64,000 nt of DNA from Flavobacterium zhairuonense (GCF_004352915.1 NZ_SJSY01000073.1:62001-126000); one strand, 5' to 3'; positions 8,864 to 17,420 are shown, counted from the first letter of the stretch. A program made the numbers and translations. The notes: generated by a model from the letters alone, not told the origin.

Positions 8864-9547
8864 ATGAATCCTTCCTTTAGTCAGCTTCCCATAATTTTTT
8901 CAATTGAAAAATTACAAAATGACCTCGCTATATGCGAAAATGAGTTATGGACGCCTCACTTTAATACCTATCGTTACGAAGGAAACTGGACAAGTGTTTC
9001 GCTAAGATCTCAATCAGGACAGGTCAATGATATTACTTCTTTTCCAAACAAGGAATATATAAATACAGATCTTCTGGAATGTTGTCATTATTTTAAAGAA
9101 ATTATGGACTGGTTTCAATGTGAGAAAGAAGCTGTTAGATTGCTTCGATTAGGACCAAATAGCGAAATAAAAGAACATGTAGATAATGACACATCCTATG
9201 AAGACGGATTTTTTAGAATTCATGTTCCCATTTTAACTAATTCAGAAGTTTTCTTTTATGTTGATAAAAAATTAGTTCCTATGAAAATGGGGGAGTGCTG
9301 GTACGCCAATTTTCAGTTGCCACATAGCGTGGAAAATAAAAGCTCAGAACCTAGAATTCATCTTACGCTTGATTGTATAAGAAATGAATGGTCTGACAAA
9401 TTATTTGCACAAATGGGTTTTGATGTTAGTTATTCTCTGGAGAAAGAATCATATTCAGAAGAGATAAAACAACAAATTATAGCTGAACTTTCCAGAAATC
9501 CCTCAGAAGTAAACGATAAAATTATTACTGATTTACTTTCAAAATAA
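8864..9547 (+). CDS. Aspartyl/asparaginyl beta-hydroxylase-family oxygenase
   Basis: A 227-residue Fe(II)/2-oxoglutarate-dependent dioxygenase of the Asp_Arg_Hydrox family (cupin fold). The iron site is visible as His105-x-Asp107 (EHVDNDT) and His154 (QLPHSVEN). Arg164 in EPRIHLTLD is the expected 2-oxoglutarate anchor, with His166 next to it. There is no signal peptide, so it acts in the cytoplasm. Family members hydroxylate aspartyl or asparaginyl residues, free amino acids or lipids, so the substrate cannot be read from sequence. It sits between a PAPS-forming kinase and a PAPS-using transferase, and a hydroxylate-then-sulfate order is an attractive inference. The C-terminal 50 residues are helical and charged, without a recognised domain. 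Confidence 0.85.
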   Translation: MNPSFSQLPIIFSIEKLQNDLAICENELWTPHFNTYRYEGNWTSVSLRSQSGQVNDITSFPNKEYINTDLLECCHYFKEIMDWFQCEKEAVRLLRLGPNSEIKEHVDNDTSYEDGFFRIHVPILTNSEVFFYVDKKLVPMKMGECWYANFQLPHSVENKSSEPRIHLTLDCIRNEWSDKLFAQMGFDVSYSLEKESYSEEIKQQIIAELSRNPSEVNDKIITDLLSK

Positions 9548-9556
9548 ATTTAGAAA

Positions 9557-10525
9557 ATGAAAAAACAAGAACATCCCCTTTTTAATTGGATTCCATACAA
9601 ATTAGTTGAAAAAGAGAATGAAGTTTATTTTGAGTGGATTTATCTGGGAGAAATAAAATTTGAAGATCCTTTTTTTGATGAAACCATTTTAAGATGTAAA
9701 AGTCATAAATCTAATTCAAAAATGGTAAAGGTTTTAAGCACTGCCGAAAATCTTATAGAGTGGTCTAACGAAATTGAATCGCTACCATTAAAATCTTTAG
9801 TTTTTCATGTTTCGCGATGTGGTTCTACTCTGTTGAGTCAGTGTCTGTCGACTTCTTCAGAAAATATTATGATTTCTGAAGGACCAATTATCGATGAGAT
9901 TTTAAGAACCAATTATTTTGATTGGGATAAAAAAGTAGTTCTTTTAAAATCGGTTTTGAAATTTTTGGGGCAAAAAAGATTTCCGGAGCAAAAGTATTTA
10001 ATTCTGAAAATGGATGCCTGGCATATATTTAAGGCAGCGTTTTTTAGATCTGTTTTTCCGAAATTGCCTTTTGCGTTACTGTACAGAAATCCGAATGAAG
10101 TTTTGAAATCGCATCAGAAGCTACCAGGAATGCATATGGTTCCAAATATAATTCCGCCAGATGTTTTTGGAATTACGGCTAAAGAAGTTGAAGAAAGAAG
10201 TTTTCAGCAATATGGCGCTTTGGTTTTGGAGAAATATTTTCAAGCATTTCTTGATTTTCATGAAAGTGATCATAATGTTACGATTCTGAATTATAACGAA
10301 GGAATGAAAAATGCAATTAAGAAATTTATATCCTTTATTCATATTCATTATATTGATAATGAACACGAAAAAATGTTGGAACGTTTAAAAAAACATTCTA
10401 AAAATGAAAGTGTAGTATTTACTGGAGATATATTCAAAGAGGAATCTTTAGAAGTTGATTTTTCGAGGCTTACTGTTTTATATGAAAAATTAAATAACTT
10501 GTCTCTGACTTATTTAGAACATTGA
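9557..10525 (+). CDS. PAPS-dependent sulfotransferase family protein
   Basis: A 322-residue cytoplasmic protein. The 5'-phosphosulfate-binding loop is visible as VSRCGSTLLSQCL (85-97), following a beta strand (SLVFH). A 3'-phosphate-binding segment is suggested by LLYRNPNEVLKSHQK near residue 180. The N-terminal ~75 residues (HPLFNWIPYKLVEKENEVYFEWI) precede the fold and may bind the acceptor. It ends a tightly packed unit behind APS kinase and a hydroxylase. Cytosolic bacterial sulfotransferases act on carbohydrates, lipids or peptides; no acceptor or precursor peptide is evident nearby. The next gene, trmH, has its own promoter-like sequence, so the unit appears to be exactly three genes. 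Confidence 0.82.
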   Translation: MKKQEHPLFNWIPYKLVEKENEVYFEWIYLGEIKFEDPFFDETILRCKSHKSNSKMVKVLSTAENLIEWSNEIESLPLKSLVFHVSRCGSTLLSQCLSTSSENIMISEGPIIDEILRTNYFDWDKKVVLLKSVLKFLGQKRFPEQKYLILKMDAWHIFKAAFFRSVFPKLPFALLYRNPNEVLKSHQKLPGMHMVPNIIPPDVFGITAKEVEERSFQQYGALVLEKYFQAFLDFHESDHNVTILNYNEGMKNAIKKFISFIHIHYIDNEHEKMLERLKKHSKNESVVFTGDIFKEESLEVDFSRLTVLYEKLNNLSLTYLEH

Positions 10526-10561
10526 AAACAGGAATGAATTTTCTTTATGTTTTTTTATATG

Positions 10562-10569
10562 TATTTTTG
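10562..10569 (+). promoter_or_regulatory. Candidate promoter -7 box for trmH
   Basis: TATTTTTG matches TAnnTTTG and ends 17 bases before the trmH ATG at 10587. A T-rich TTTT stands where the -33 TTTG would be (19-base spacing). Confidence 0.45.
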
Positions 10570-10586
10570 CGCCAAATACAAACAAA

Positions 10587-11249
10587 ATGATTGATTTAGA
10601 TTACCTAGCTTTTCTTGAAAATATATTAACAGACAACCGTAAAGAAAGGTTTTTAGAAGTACTAGGAAACCGTACTAAACATTTTACAGTAGCTGTAGAA
10701 GATGTTTTTCAGATGCATAACACAAGTGCGGTAATGCGAAGCTGTGAAGTTTTTGGAATTCAGGAACTGAATGTAATTGAACAACGTTTTGGCAAGAGAA
10801 TCGATAAAGAAATTGCACTTGGAGCTCAAAAATGGGTAGATATCAATCGATTTGATTCTGTTTCTGGATGTCTTTCTGATTTAAAAAGCAAAGGATACCA
10901 AATCATTGCAACGACGCCACACGAAAAAGATTCGATGTTGGAAGATTTCGATATTTCAAAACCAAGTGCCTTATTTTTTGGAACAGAAAAAGAAGGTTTG
11001 TCACAAGAAATCATGGACAACGCCGATGGTTTCTTAAAAATACCAATGGTTGGTTTTACGGAGAGTTTGAATATTTCCGTTTCTGCCGCAATTGTTATTC
11101 AAAATTTGACCAACAGGCTTAGAAGATCTGATGTTAAATGGCAATTATCAGAAGAAGAAATTTTGGTAAAGCGCTTAGATTGGGCAAAAAATTCAATTCG
11201 AGACATTAAAAGAATCGAAGCAAGATATTATCAAGATAATCCGAGATAG
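10587..11249 (+). CDS. trmH: TrmH-type tRNA/rRNA 2'-O-methyltransferase
   Basis: A 220-residue SPOUT methyltransferase with the three trefoil-knot motifs: NTSAVMRSCEVFGI (motif 1, with the catalytic Arg), FFGTEKEGLS (motif 2) and ESLNISVSAAIVI (motif 3). The compact length and the N- and C-terminal extensions, with a basic tail near the end (RLDWAKNSIRDIKRIE), fit TrmH, which methylates the ribose of G18 in tRNA. A closely related rRNA or other tRNA target cannot be excluded from sequence alone. It is monocistronic with a promoter-like element just upstream, and converges on the YARHG lipoprotein gene through a large inverted repeat. Confidence 0.88.
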   Translation: MIDLDYLAFLENILTDNRKERFLEVLGNRTKHFTVAVEDVFQMHNTSAVMRSCEVFGIQELNVIEQRFGKRIDKEIALGAQKWVDINRFDSVSGCLSDLKSKGYQIIATTPHEKDSMLEDFDISKPSALFFGTEKEGLSQEIMDNADGFLKIPMVGFTESLNISVSAAIVIQNLTNRLRRSDVKWQLSEEEILVKRLDWAKNSIRDIKRIEARYYQDNPR

Positions 11250-11258
11250 TTTTTTTTT

Positions 11259-11434
11259 AAGTTTCTAAGGTACTAAGATTCTAAGATGCTAAGTTTTTTC
11301 AAACACTGTTTCATAAAAAAAAACTCAGCAAGACACACTTCAATGTGTTTAGCTGAGTTTTTTTTCAAGAAACTAAGCCTCAAAAAACTTAGCATCTTAG
11401 AATCTTAGAATCTTAGTAACTTAGTAACTTAGCA
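11259..11434. repeat. Word-repeat family A, locus 2: giant inverted repeat
   Basis: The left arm (11259-11300) reads CTAAGGTACTAAGATTCTAA and onward through CTAAGATGCTAAG. The right arm (11373-11434) is its near-perfect reverse complement, with two extra words (ATCTTAG and AACTTAG). About 35 bases can pair, enclosing an ordinary terminator. The arms end 9 and 11 bases from the stop codons of the two converging genes. Confidence 0.85.
11315..11365. terminator. Bidirectional terminator between trmH and the YARHG gene
   Basis: An imperfect hairpin: an A-run plus CTCAGC pairs with GCTGAG plus a T-run, and an inner GACACA pairs with TGTGTT. It sits at the centre of the family-A inverted repeat and serves convergent genes. 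Confidence 0.75.
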
Positions 11435-11445
11435 CCTTTTTCAAA

Positions 11446-12366
11446 CTATCTTCCAAAAGTATCATAATTATCTGTGGCGTATTTTTCAAAGCCCCTTAAT
11501 AATTCGATATTTTGTTTTTCAGTTTCGGTTAATTGATTGTTGACATTTTCTGAAATAGGAACATACCACGGAACATAATCGAAAAATTGACGAATTGTGT
11601 TCGATTTGAAAGCATAACCATGTCGGGCAAAAATGGTATTTCTCAGGATTTCTAAGTCCAGTTTCTTTAAATTCTTTAATTGACTTTCTTTTAATTTGGT
11701 TGTTGAAGAATTGATCGTTAAGATAGCGCTTGATGCAGCTCTGAAAAGCTCAGAACTGGACTCATATTCCTCATCTTCATTTATCGAATCTTTTTCAATT
11801 TCATCCTGTGATTGTTCTTCCGTTTGCTCTTGTTCTTCCACTTTTTTAGGATTTACATAATCGACATAGATATCGTCTTCAGGAAGCATCAAATTCGGGT
11901 CATATTTAAATTCTTTTTTAGTAAGTGTAAATTTCCTTTTAGTTACTTCTCTTGTTGGATCATTGGCTGTCCAAGTTCCTACCAGTAAAGTATCTTTTTG
12001 AATTTCAAAATTGAAGACACCATCGTTTTTAGGATCTCCATATTCTTTAAGCGTAAAATAAAACGTATTCCCCGTTTTGGTCATTTGACCTTTTATAGTT
12101 TTGCTTTTTCCGTCAATAATTCTTTGTCCAGTAACTTCAGATTCCGTAATTTTTTTGAGTAAAATATTAATTCTCGTGTTTTCTTCAGTTATTGGTTTTG
12201 CAGTATCTCTTTCTTCGACGCTAAAAGTGCCAACAAAAGAACCATATAAATAAGTTCTAATTTCTTTGTTTTCAGCTAAAAGATGAGGTTTTTTAGTGTC
12301 TTTTTTTTCTTTAGAATTACATGAAAATAATAAAACGGCAACAAATAAATAAAGAAGGTTTTTCAT
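11446..12366 (-). CDS. YARHG-domain lipoprotein
   Basis: A 306-residue envelope lipoprotein. The signal peptide ends in LLFSC, giving Cys16 as the lipidated residue. The middle part has a beta-rich segment (GSFVGTFSVEERDT to FNFEIQKDTLLVGTW) that looks like a small barrel. An acidic Glu/Gln/Asp-rich linker (EEQEQTEEQSQDEIEKD) follows. The C-terminal ~75 residues hold the YARHG domain, with its signature ILRNTIFARHGYAFKSN. The domain is found in extracellular proteins and may bind the cell wall, but its function is unproven. The start codon overlaps the stop of the upstream DUF2306 gene by 4 bases (ATGA), so the two are translationally coupled. Confidence 0.8.
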   Translation of the reverse strand: MKNLLYLFVAVLLFSCNSKEKKDTKKPHLLAENKEIRTYLYGSFVGTFSVEERDTAKPITEENTRINILLKKITESEVTGQRIIDGKSKTIKGQMTKTGNTFYFTLKEYGDPKNDGVFNFEIQKDTLLVGTWTANDPTREVTKRKFTLTKKEFKYDPNLMLPEDDIYVDYVNPKKVEEQEQTEEQSQDEIEKDSINEDEEYESSSELFRAASSAILTINSSTTKLKESQLKNLKKLDLEILRNTIFARHGYAFKSNTIRQFFDYVPWYVPISENVNNQLTETEKQNIELLRGFEKYATDNYDTFGR

Positions 12367-13010
12367 TTTTTGAATTGGTTATAAAGATAATATTCAGCGA
12401 TTAATAAATTAGGAACCCAGCCAAGCCAGGCTATTATTTGATAAACATCCATTGGTGAAGGCTGAAACAAATATGCAAGAATAACCTTCCAAAAACGTAA
12501 AGTTATCGCTGAAAATGTTAATGCAAAACTTCGAAGCATAAAAGCTTTGTGAAGTTTAATGTTATTGTTTTTAATGGTTAAAAAACCTTTCAGCGTAAAG
12601 TAAAACCATAAGATTGATAAGGTCACAAAAGATATTTTGGAATAAAAACCACCATTAGCAAAAACGCCAATAAACAACCCCGAAGGGGCACTTAAAAGGA
12701 GAATAGTGAAAACATATAATTTCCCGATGTTTCGATGAATAACCGGACGATTTTTTAATAAACTCGAATTGAATTGCGTAAATCCGGCAAGCAAAACAAA
12801 AATCGCGGAATATACATGCGCGTAAAAGAAAAATATGTAAGATGGGATTTCTGAAACCTCAGTTTGTTTTATTTGAAGAAAAGCAACATCATCCTTAAAC
12901 GGAATATATTGCCAAGTAATTTGAATCATCAATATGAAAAAATAACTAAAGCACAATGTCATTAAGAATGGGAACGAAAGCTTTAAGTACTTTTTCAATT
13001 TTATTTTCAA
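12363..13010 (-). CDS. DUF2306-type multipass membrane protein
   Basis: A 215-residue integral membrane protein with about six helices. The first hydrophobic stretch (SFPFLMTLCFSYFFILMI) follows a basic N-terminus. Recognisable DUF2306 features are the His-containing helix starts IFFFYAHVYSAIFVLLAGFTQF, NRPVIHRNIGKLYVF and NNIKLHKAFMLRSFALT. These histidines resemble haem-coordinating positions of cytochrome b561/ferric-reductase-like folds, which is inference. It is translationally coupled to the YARHG lipoprotein and lies 88 bases downstream of the PepSY gene on the same strand, possibly in one transcript with the TonB-receptor locus. No experimental role is known to me for the family. Confidence 0.72.
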   Translation of the reverse strand: MKIKLKKYLKLSFPFLMTLCFSYFFILMIQITWQYIPFKDDVAFLQIKQTEVSEIPSYIFFFYAHVYSAIFVLLAGFTQFNSSLLKNRPVIHRNIGKLYVFTILLLSAPSGLFIGVFANGGFYSKISFVTLSILWFYFTLKGFLTIKNNNIKLHKAFMLRSFALTFSAITLRFWKVILAYLFQPSPMDVYQIIAWLGWVPNLLIAEYYLYNQFKK

Positions 13011-13040
13011 GAGGTTATGTAATAATCAAATTTAGAAAAA

Positions 13041-13095
13041 GATTCTAAGAAAATAAAACTTAGCGTCTTAGAATCTTAGAACCTTAGTATCTTTT
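13041..13095. repeat. Word-repeat family A, locus 3
   Basis: A short left arm GATTCTAAG (13041-13049) and a longer right arm with CTTAG words (13057-13095). It lies 3 bases from the stop of the PepSY gene, between two genes of the same strand. Confidence 0.7.
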
Positions 13096-13098
13096 CAA

Positions 13099-14685
13099 CT
13101 ATTTTTTAAGAAAAAGAATAAAACCTAAAACACTCACAATTAAGATTGAAAGCGCGGCCAAAACAGTTGCTAAATCCCGAATGTTTTTTCCAGCCCAATC
13201 CATAAATAAAAATTTATGTAAAATGGCAAAAGAATAACCTTCTATTTTATCTGAATTATTGACAACTGCTGCTAATCTTGATGTTGAGGTTTCAATAAAA
13301 TAAGTTGTTTTTTCGGGTGTGTCATACGCCAATTTTACAACCGGAAGCCTTTTGTTTACAAAACCATATTCTCTACTGTCAAAATCGGTTAAAACTTTGG
13401 ATTCAAGCAATTTTATATTTTCGAATGAGGGCTGAGAATCATCTTCTGATGTATCGATCATTTCGCAACACGAAGCTTTTGGTGCTCCATCGGTAAAGTA
13501 ATAGGCTAGAAATTCGGCATATTCTAAATCTAAATTTGGTGCAATTTTATTTGTTGCGGCATTGATGTAAATAACTTCAGATTTTGGATCTTCTTTTTTA
13601 TTCCATTTCGAATCTGATTTTGGCATTTTGAATCTTTTCGTATCTTTTTCAAGCAATTGGCATCTGTAATACGTAGAGTCGTTCAGTGTAATTAAACTGA
13701 TGTTTTGAAAACGGTTCCAATCTAAATTTAGATTGTTATTTGCGCCAGGGATTTCTTTGGTTATAAAAGTGGGTTCATAAACCATTTGTGACAATGTGTA
13801 AGGCGCCCATTTTGTAGTCGCGTGATAAGCACCGCTGAAAGCAAAAGTCAAAGTGAAAAGTGAAATCCAAATTCCAATTTGACGATGGTATTTTCGTAAA
13901 CCTTTTTTTGGAGTTAGACTATCTGTTTTTTTGAATTGTTTCCAAAGCAAACCATAAATTAAAATCCCGCTCAAGGCAGAAAATCCAATAATTGACAACA
14001 AAAAAATCATCGTAATAATTCGAACACTGTTGTTGCTGATAGCATCAATAAACGACCAATTATGAAAAATGTCGAAAAACCAGATAAAAAATTGTCGCGA
14101 TGTTGGATTATAAGTTGCCAATTTGCTTGACGAAGTTTCTACATATACCTGCATGGCATCTGGGCGGTCAAAGCTTACTTTATAAACCGGCAAATAACGA
14201 TTTACATATTTGTATTGCGATGTGAATTCTGTTAAAATTTCACTGTTTTTTACAGCGCTTTTTTGGTCATCTAAAAAATAACGCGAAAGCCATTCGGCGT
14301 ATTTTTGATCTCCGTTTTCTAATTTTTTGGCCGTTGAAGCATCATAATACCAAAGTTGGCCAAGAATTGTTTTTACCTGATAATAGGTTTTATTATTAAA
14401 AGATACAATTCTGAAGTTTTTGAATTGCGATATTTCATCTTTCAATAAAACTTCTTGAATAGAGTAATGCAACTGGTTTTTGTCGATAATTGATTGTTCG
14501 ATTTTGTCATGTGCAATTTCTGGCTTAAAAAAATGCGCCATAAATGGATGCATCAAACCAGAAAAAGTCCAGAAGATCACCGGAACAATTGTAATCAACC
14601 CAATAACACGATGCCATTTGTACATGTGCTGTTTGATTTTTTTAATGAATTTAGAATCTTTCTTTTTATAAGTTTTTTTACTCAT
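13099..14685 (-). CDS. PepSY-domain membrane protein, putative reductase
   Basis: A 528-residue inner-membrane protein of the PepSY-associated TM helix family. Four main membrane helices are visible: one at HRVIGLITIVPVIFWTFSGL near the N-terminus, one at VRIITMIFLLSIIGFSALSG, one at GIWISLFTLTFAFSGAYHAT and one near the C-terminus (LATVLAALSILIVSVLGFI). Large periplasmic PepSY segments lie between. Conserved His in WHRVIG and KYHRQIG at the helix edges suggest haem ligation, as proposed for siderophore-iron reductases of this family. A Cys pair, SCCEM, in the second periplasmic part could bind metal. The gene starts 2 bases after the TonB-receptor stop, so the two are an operon; reductive release of the imported metal is a reasonable inference. 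Confidence 0.82.
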   Translation of the reverse strand: MSKKTYKKKDSKFIKKIKQHMYKWHRVIGLITIVPVIFWTFSGLMHPFMAHFFKPEIAHDKIEQSIIDKNQLHYSIQEVLLKDEISQFKNFRIVSFNNKTYYQVKTILGQLWYYDASTAKKLENGDQKYAEWLSRYFLDDQKSAVKNSEILTEFTSQYKYVNRYLPVYKVSFDRPDAMQVYVETSSSKLATYNPTSRQFFIWFFDIFHNWSFIDAISNNSVRIITMIFLLSIIGFSALSGILIYGLLWKQFKKTDSLTPKKGLRKYHRQIGIWISLFTLTFAFSGAYHATTKWAPYTLSQMVYEPTFITKEIPGANNNLNLDWNRFQNISLITLNDSTYYRCQLLEKDTKRFKMPKSDSKWNKKEDPKSEVIYINAATNKIAPNLDLEYAEFLAYYFTDGAPKASCCEMIDTSEDDSQPSFENIKLLESKVLTDFDSREYGFVNKRLPVVKLAYDTPEKTTYFIETSTSRLAAVVNNSDKIEGYSFAILHKFLFMDWAGKNIRDLATVLAALSILIVSVLGFILFLKK

Positions 14686-14687
14686 AA

Positions 14688-16847
14688 TTATTTTTTTAAT
14701 GAAAAATTATATTGAATTCCGAACACAAAAGTTCTTGGCGCTGCAGCTGTATAAGTAGGCTGGGCATTGGCAACATTTGTTCTTGAGACATTATATGCAT
14801 ATAGTTTATCGGTAAGATTTAGTACGTTTCCGTAAACCTCAATTTTTCTCCATTGATAACCAATTCTGGCATTGAAAATATTGTAGCCGTCATATTTTAC
14901 GGTATTAATCTGATCTTGATAATAACTGCCTACAAGTTGCCATTCTAACGAAGTTCTCAAATTTGGAAGCCAATTTGGATAATAACTCACTTCTGAATTT
15001 CCTGACCATTTTGGTGCTGACGGCATTTCTTTTCCGTTTAAATCCTGAATCGGATCTGATGGTTTGTCCGAAAGTTTAAAGTCAATATAAGTGTGTTGTG
15101 CATAAGTACCGCCAAGACGAATATTGAATTGTCTTGAAGGTTTGTATGAAGCGCCAAACTCAATTCCTTTATGACGTGTTTCCCCAGCAGAACGATAATC
15201 AGTTGAATTGTCTGGAAGTTTGATGTTCAGCAACTCATTTTTACCTTCCATATAATAGAAAGCATAATCAAAGTTTAATTTGTTTTGGAAGAAAGAAAGC
15301 CATCCGCCAACTTCATAATTGTCGAAATCTGCAGGTTTTAAGTTGTAATAAAATTCGGCAGGAATACCTGTAGTACCGCCAGTTCCCGGTTTAGCTCTAA
15401 AAATTGAGGTAATTCCCGGAGGCGCAAAACCTTGTGAATAATTGCCATAAAAACCAGCAAACTCAAACGGATTGTAATTGGCTCCAGCCTTAAAAGTAAA
15501 TTTGTCATATATTTTGCTTCCTGTCGAAAGATCAATGGCATTGTCATAATTCACTTTCATGTTGTCATAACGTCCACCAACTGTAACAACTAATTTTTCG
15601 ATTGGGTTAAAACTGATTTGTGCATATCCTGCTGTGTTGAAAATATCAGCCGTATAATCTGAAAGTTTAGAATCTGGATGTTCGGCAATGATTTCATACG
15701 AATTTACGGTTTGTTTTCCCGGATCTCCTGGATTTAAGTTCGCTTTTAAATCAATTACGTACGACCAATATGTTACTGGCGAATAATCATATAAAGCTCC
15801 TGCAACAATTTTAGTATTTAAGAAATCGAACTTTTGAGTGTGCTGTCCGATTGCGCCATAACTTTTAAAGTTGTTCGAATTTACTTCGCCTTTGGCTGTA
15901 GTCGGATTTACGGTAGGACTCCATTTGATGCCGTATGAAGGATTTTGTCCCAATTTATTGTCACGCAAATATGCTGTAATGTAACTGCTCGAATTTTCGT
16001 TCCAATCGTGCTCAAGTGTTAAACGAGTTCGCAAAGCATCCGATTTTCTATAAGTAAAATCAGAAGTGCTTTTGTAAGTTCTGTTGTTGAAGTCGTCTTC
16101 ATTGACAGTGCCGCTCATGTCTGAATAATACTTTCCGTACATGGTATTGCTGATCAAACGGGTAGAAGGTGAAATGTTGTAATCAATTCTCGCATTCAGA
16201 TTATCTTTATTGTAATCAGAATACGTCATCCAGCCATTTTCCTGTAAGCTTGAAATTCCAGCAATATGAAAACCAACTTTTCCAATTGTGGCGCCGCCTG
16301 CCGCCTGAAATCTTCGATAGCCATAATTGTCCGCTTGGATTCCAAACTTAAATTCAGGATCAACAGGAGGTTTTATTGAAATTAAATTAATAGTCCCACC
16401 AACAGCTTCAGGCCCGTATAAAGAAGAAACCGGACCTTTAACAACTTCAATACTTTGTAGATTATATTGGTTTATTTCTAATAATGCATTGTGATTGAAG
16501 ATTCCCATCGGACGAATTGGCAATCCATCTTCCAAATATAAATAATAGGCATTCGTAGTCATAGGCTGGCGAATAGACATCATATGTTGTTCGTTGCCTA
16601 AATTTACCATCAAGACGCCAGGAGTTTTGTTTATGATTTCGTAAACCGCTGTAGCCTTGCTTTCGTTGATCGTTTTTGCTGTTAATTTGCTGATTGCAAC
16701 TGGAGTTTCTTTTCTTAAAGTTGCGGTGCGATTAGCGGTTACAAAAACATTTTCAAGTTCGTGCGATTTTGTTGTGTCTTGCTCTGTTTTGTTTTGCGCA
16801 ATAACACATTGCCCTATGATCAATAGGGTAAAGTATATTTTTTTCAT
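14688..16847 (-). CDS. TonB-dependent outer-membrane receptor
   Basis: A 719-residue outer-membrane receptor that imports a ligand using TonB energy. The signal peptide (LLIIGQCVIA) is followed by a TonB-box-like region and the plug: ETPVAISKLTAKTINES, INKTPGVLMVNLG and the plug end VKGPVSSLYGPEAVGGTINL. The 22-strand barrel fills the rest and ends in a typical terminal strand FVFGIQYNFSLKK. There is no N-terminal carboxypeptidase-like domain or SusC extension, which points to metal, siderophore or haem uptake and away from glycan import. The neighbours support a metal: a small CNGRC protein upstream and a PepSY membrane protein downstream. Iron-siderophore or copper are the leading guesses; sequence alone does not decide. 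Confidence 0.9.
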   Translation of the reverse strand: MKKIYFTLLIIGQCVIAQNKTEQDTTKSHELENVFVTANRTATLRKETPVAISKLTAKTINESKATAVYEIINKTPGVLMVNLGNEQHMMSIRQPMTTNAYYLYLEDGLPIRPMGIFNHNALLEINQYNLQSIEVVKGPVSSLYGPEAVGGTINLISIKPPVDPEFKFGIQADNYGYRRFQAAGGATIGKVGFHIAGISSLQENGWMTYSDYNKDNLNARIDYNISPSTRLISNTMYGKYYSDMSGTVNEDDFNNRTYKSTSDFTYRKSDALRTRLTLEHDWNENSSSYITAYLRDNKLGQNPSYGIKWSPTVNPTTAKGEVNSNNFKSYGAIGQHTQKFDFLNTKIVAGALYDYSPVTYWSYVIDLKANLNPGDPGKQTVNSYEIIAEHPDSKLSDYTADIFNTAGYAQISFNPIEKLVVTVGGRYDNMKVNYDNAIDLSTGSKIYDKFTFKAGANYNPFEFAGFYGNYSQGFAPPGITSIFRAKPGTGGTTGIPAEFYYNLKPADFDNYEVGGWLSFFQNKLNFDYAFYYMEGKNELLNIKLPDNSTDYRSAGETRHKGIEFGASYKPSRQFNIRLGGTYAQHTYIDFKLSDKPSDPIQDLNGKEMPSAPKWSGNSEVSYYPNWLPNLRTSLEWQLVGSYYQDQINTVKYDGYNIFNARIGYQWRKIEVYGNVLNLTDKLYAYNVSRTNVANAQPTYTAAAPRTFVFGIQYNFSLKK

Positions 16848-16866
16848 TTTGAATTATATAAATTAA

Positions 16867-16912
16867 AGCTGTAAGCCATAGGCTTTAGGCCATAGGCTAA
16901 ACTGTAAGTCTT
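16867..16912. repeat. Word-repeat family F (CATAGGCT words)
   Basis: CTGTAAG, then two direct copies of GCCATAGGCT, then CTGTAAG again, in a 46-base stretch between the TonB-receptor start and the stop of the small upstream gene (19 bases away). It is built like the other word families but without a clear inverted arm. Confidence 0.55.
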
Positions 16913-16931
16913 AAATTTTGACTTTTAAAAT

Positions 16932-17378
16932 TTATATAAAATAGGATGGAGGGTGAAAAATTGAATTTGCGATTGCAATAGGTTTTTTTTCGAATGAAGC
17001 ATAGATTTTTGCTTTTGATTCGATAACCCCTGTAAATTTGAAGTTATTTAAAATGGAAGATTGAATGTAAACTACTTCTGCTTTTTCTTTCAGATTGTTT
17101 TGCATTCTTTTTTCGTTGTCTGCGTATTTTTTTAAGCTTTTTTGAAGTTCACAACGACCGTTACAAGTATTAAAAACCAGTTTGCGCTGTACACAGATTG
17201 TTTTTGAAATTTCTTCCTGATTTAACTTAAATGAGGTATAAACAAAGAAACTGCCAAAAGAAGGAACTAATAGCATGCAAGAAAGAAATATGACGAAAAG
17301 TCTTTTCAAAGTGTGTTTCGTTGTTTTCGAAGGCAAAAATACATTATAAATATTATTTACAAGAATGATTTTTGTCAT
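16932..17378 (-). CDS. Small CNGRC membrane protein upstream of TonB receptor
   Basis: A 148-residue protein with one N-terminal membrane segment (LFVIFLSCMLLVPSFGSFFVYTSF). A periplasmic stretch with three cysteines follows: TICVQRKLVFNTCNGRCELQKSL. The CNGxC pattern occurs in small flavobacterial proteins near TonB receptors and suggests a metal or redox site; I know no assigned function. The rest is a basic, probably helical segment (YADNEKRMQNNLKEKAE) and a tail ending HPPSYFI. The first ATG at 17378 gives a 30-residue lead before the helix. An internal Met just before the membrane segment is less likely because it would cut into the helix. It is on the same strand as the receptor and 84 bases upstream. 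Confidence 0.65.
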   Translation of the reverse strand: MTKIILVNNIYNVFLPSKTTKHTLKRLFVIFLSCMLLVPSFGSFFVYTSFKLNQEEISKTICVQRKLVFNTCNGRCELQKSLKKYADNEKRMQNNLKEKAEVVYIQSSILNNFKFTGVIESKAKIYASFEKKPIAIANSIFHPPSYFI

Positions 17379-17420
17379 TTAATGTTAAAAAACAATAACA
17401 CGAGATTTTTAGATATGAAA

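Noticed and set aside
11315..11365. Small RNA gene inside the family-A repeat
   Set aside because: No promoter-like box directs transcription into it and the hairpin with T-run is fully explained as a terminator for convergent genes.
13305..14715. Plus-strand open frames inside the PepSY gene
   Set aside because: They are shadows of the clear minus-strand membrane protein and lack any family signature.
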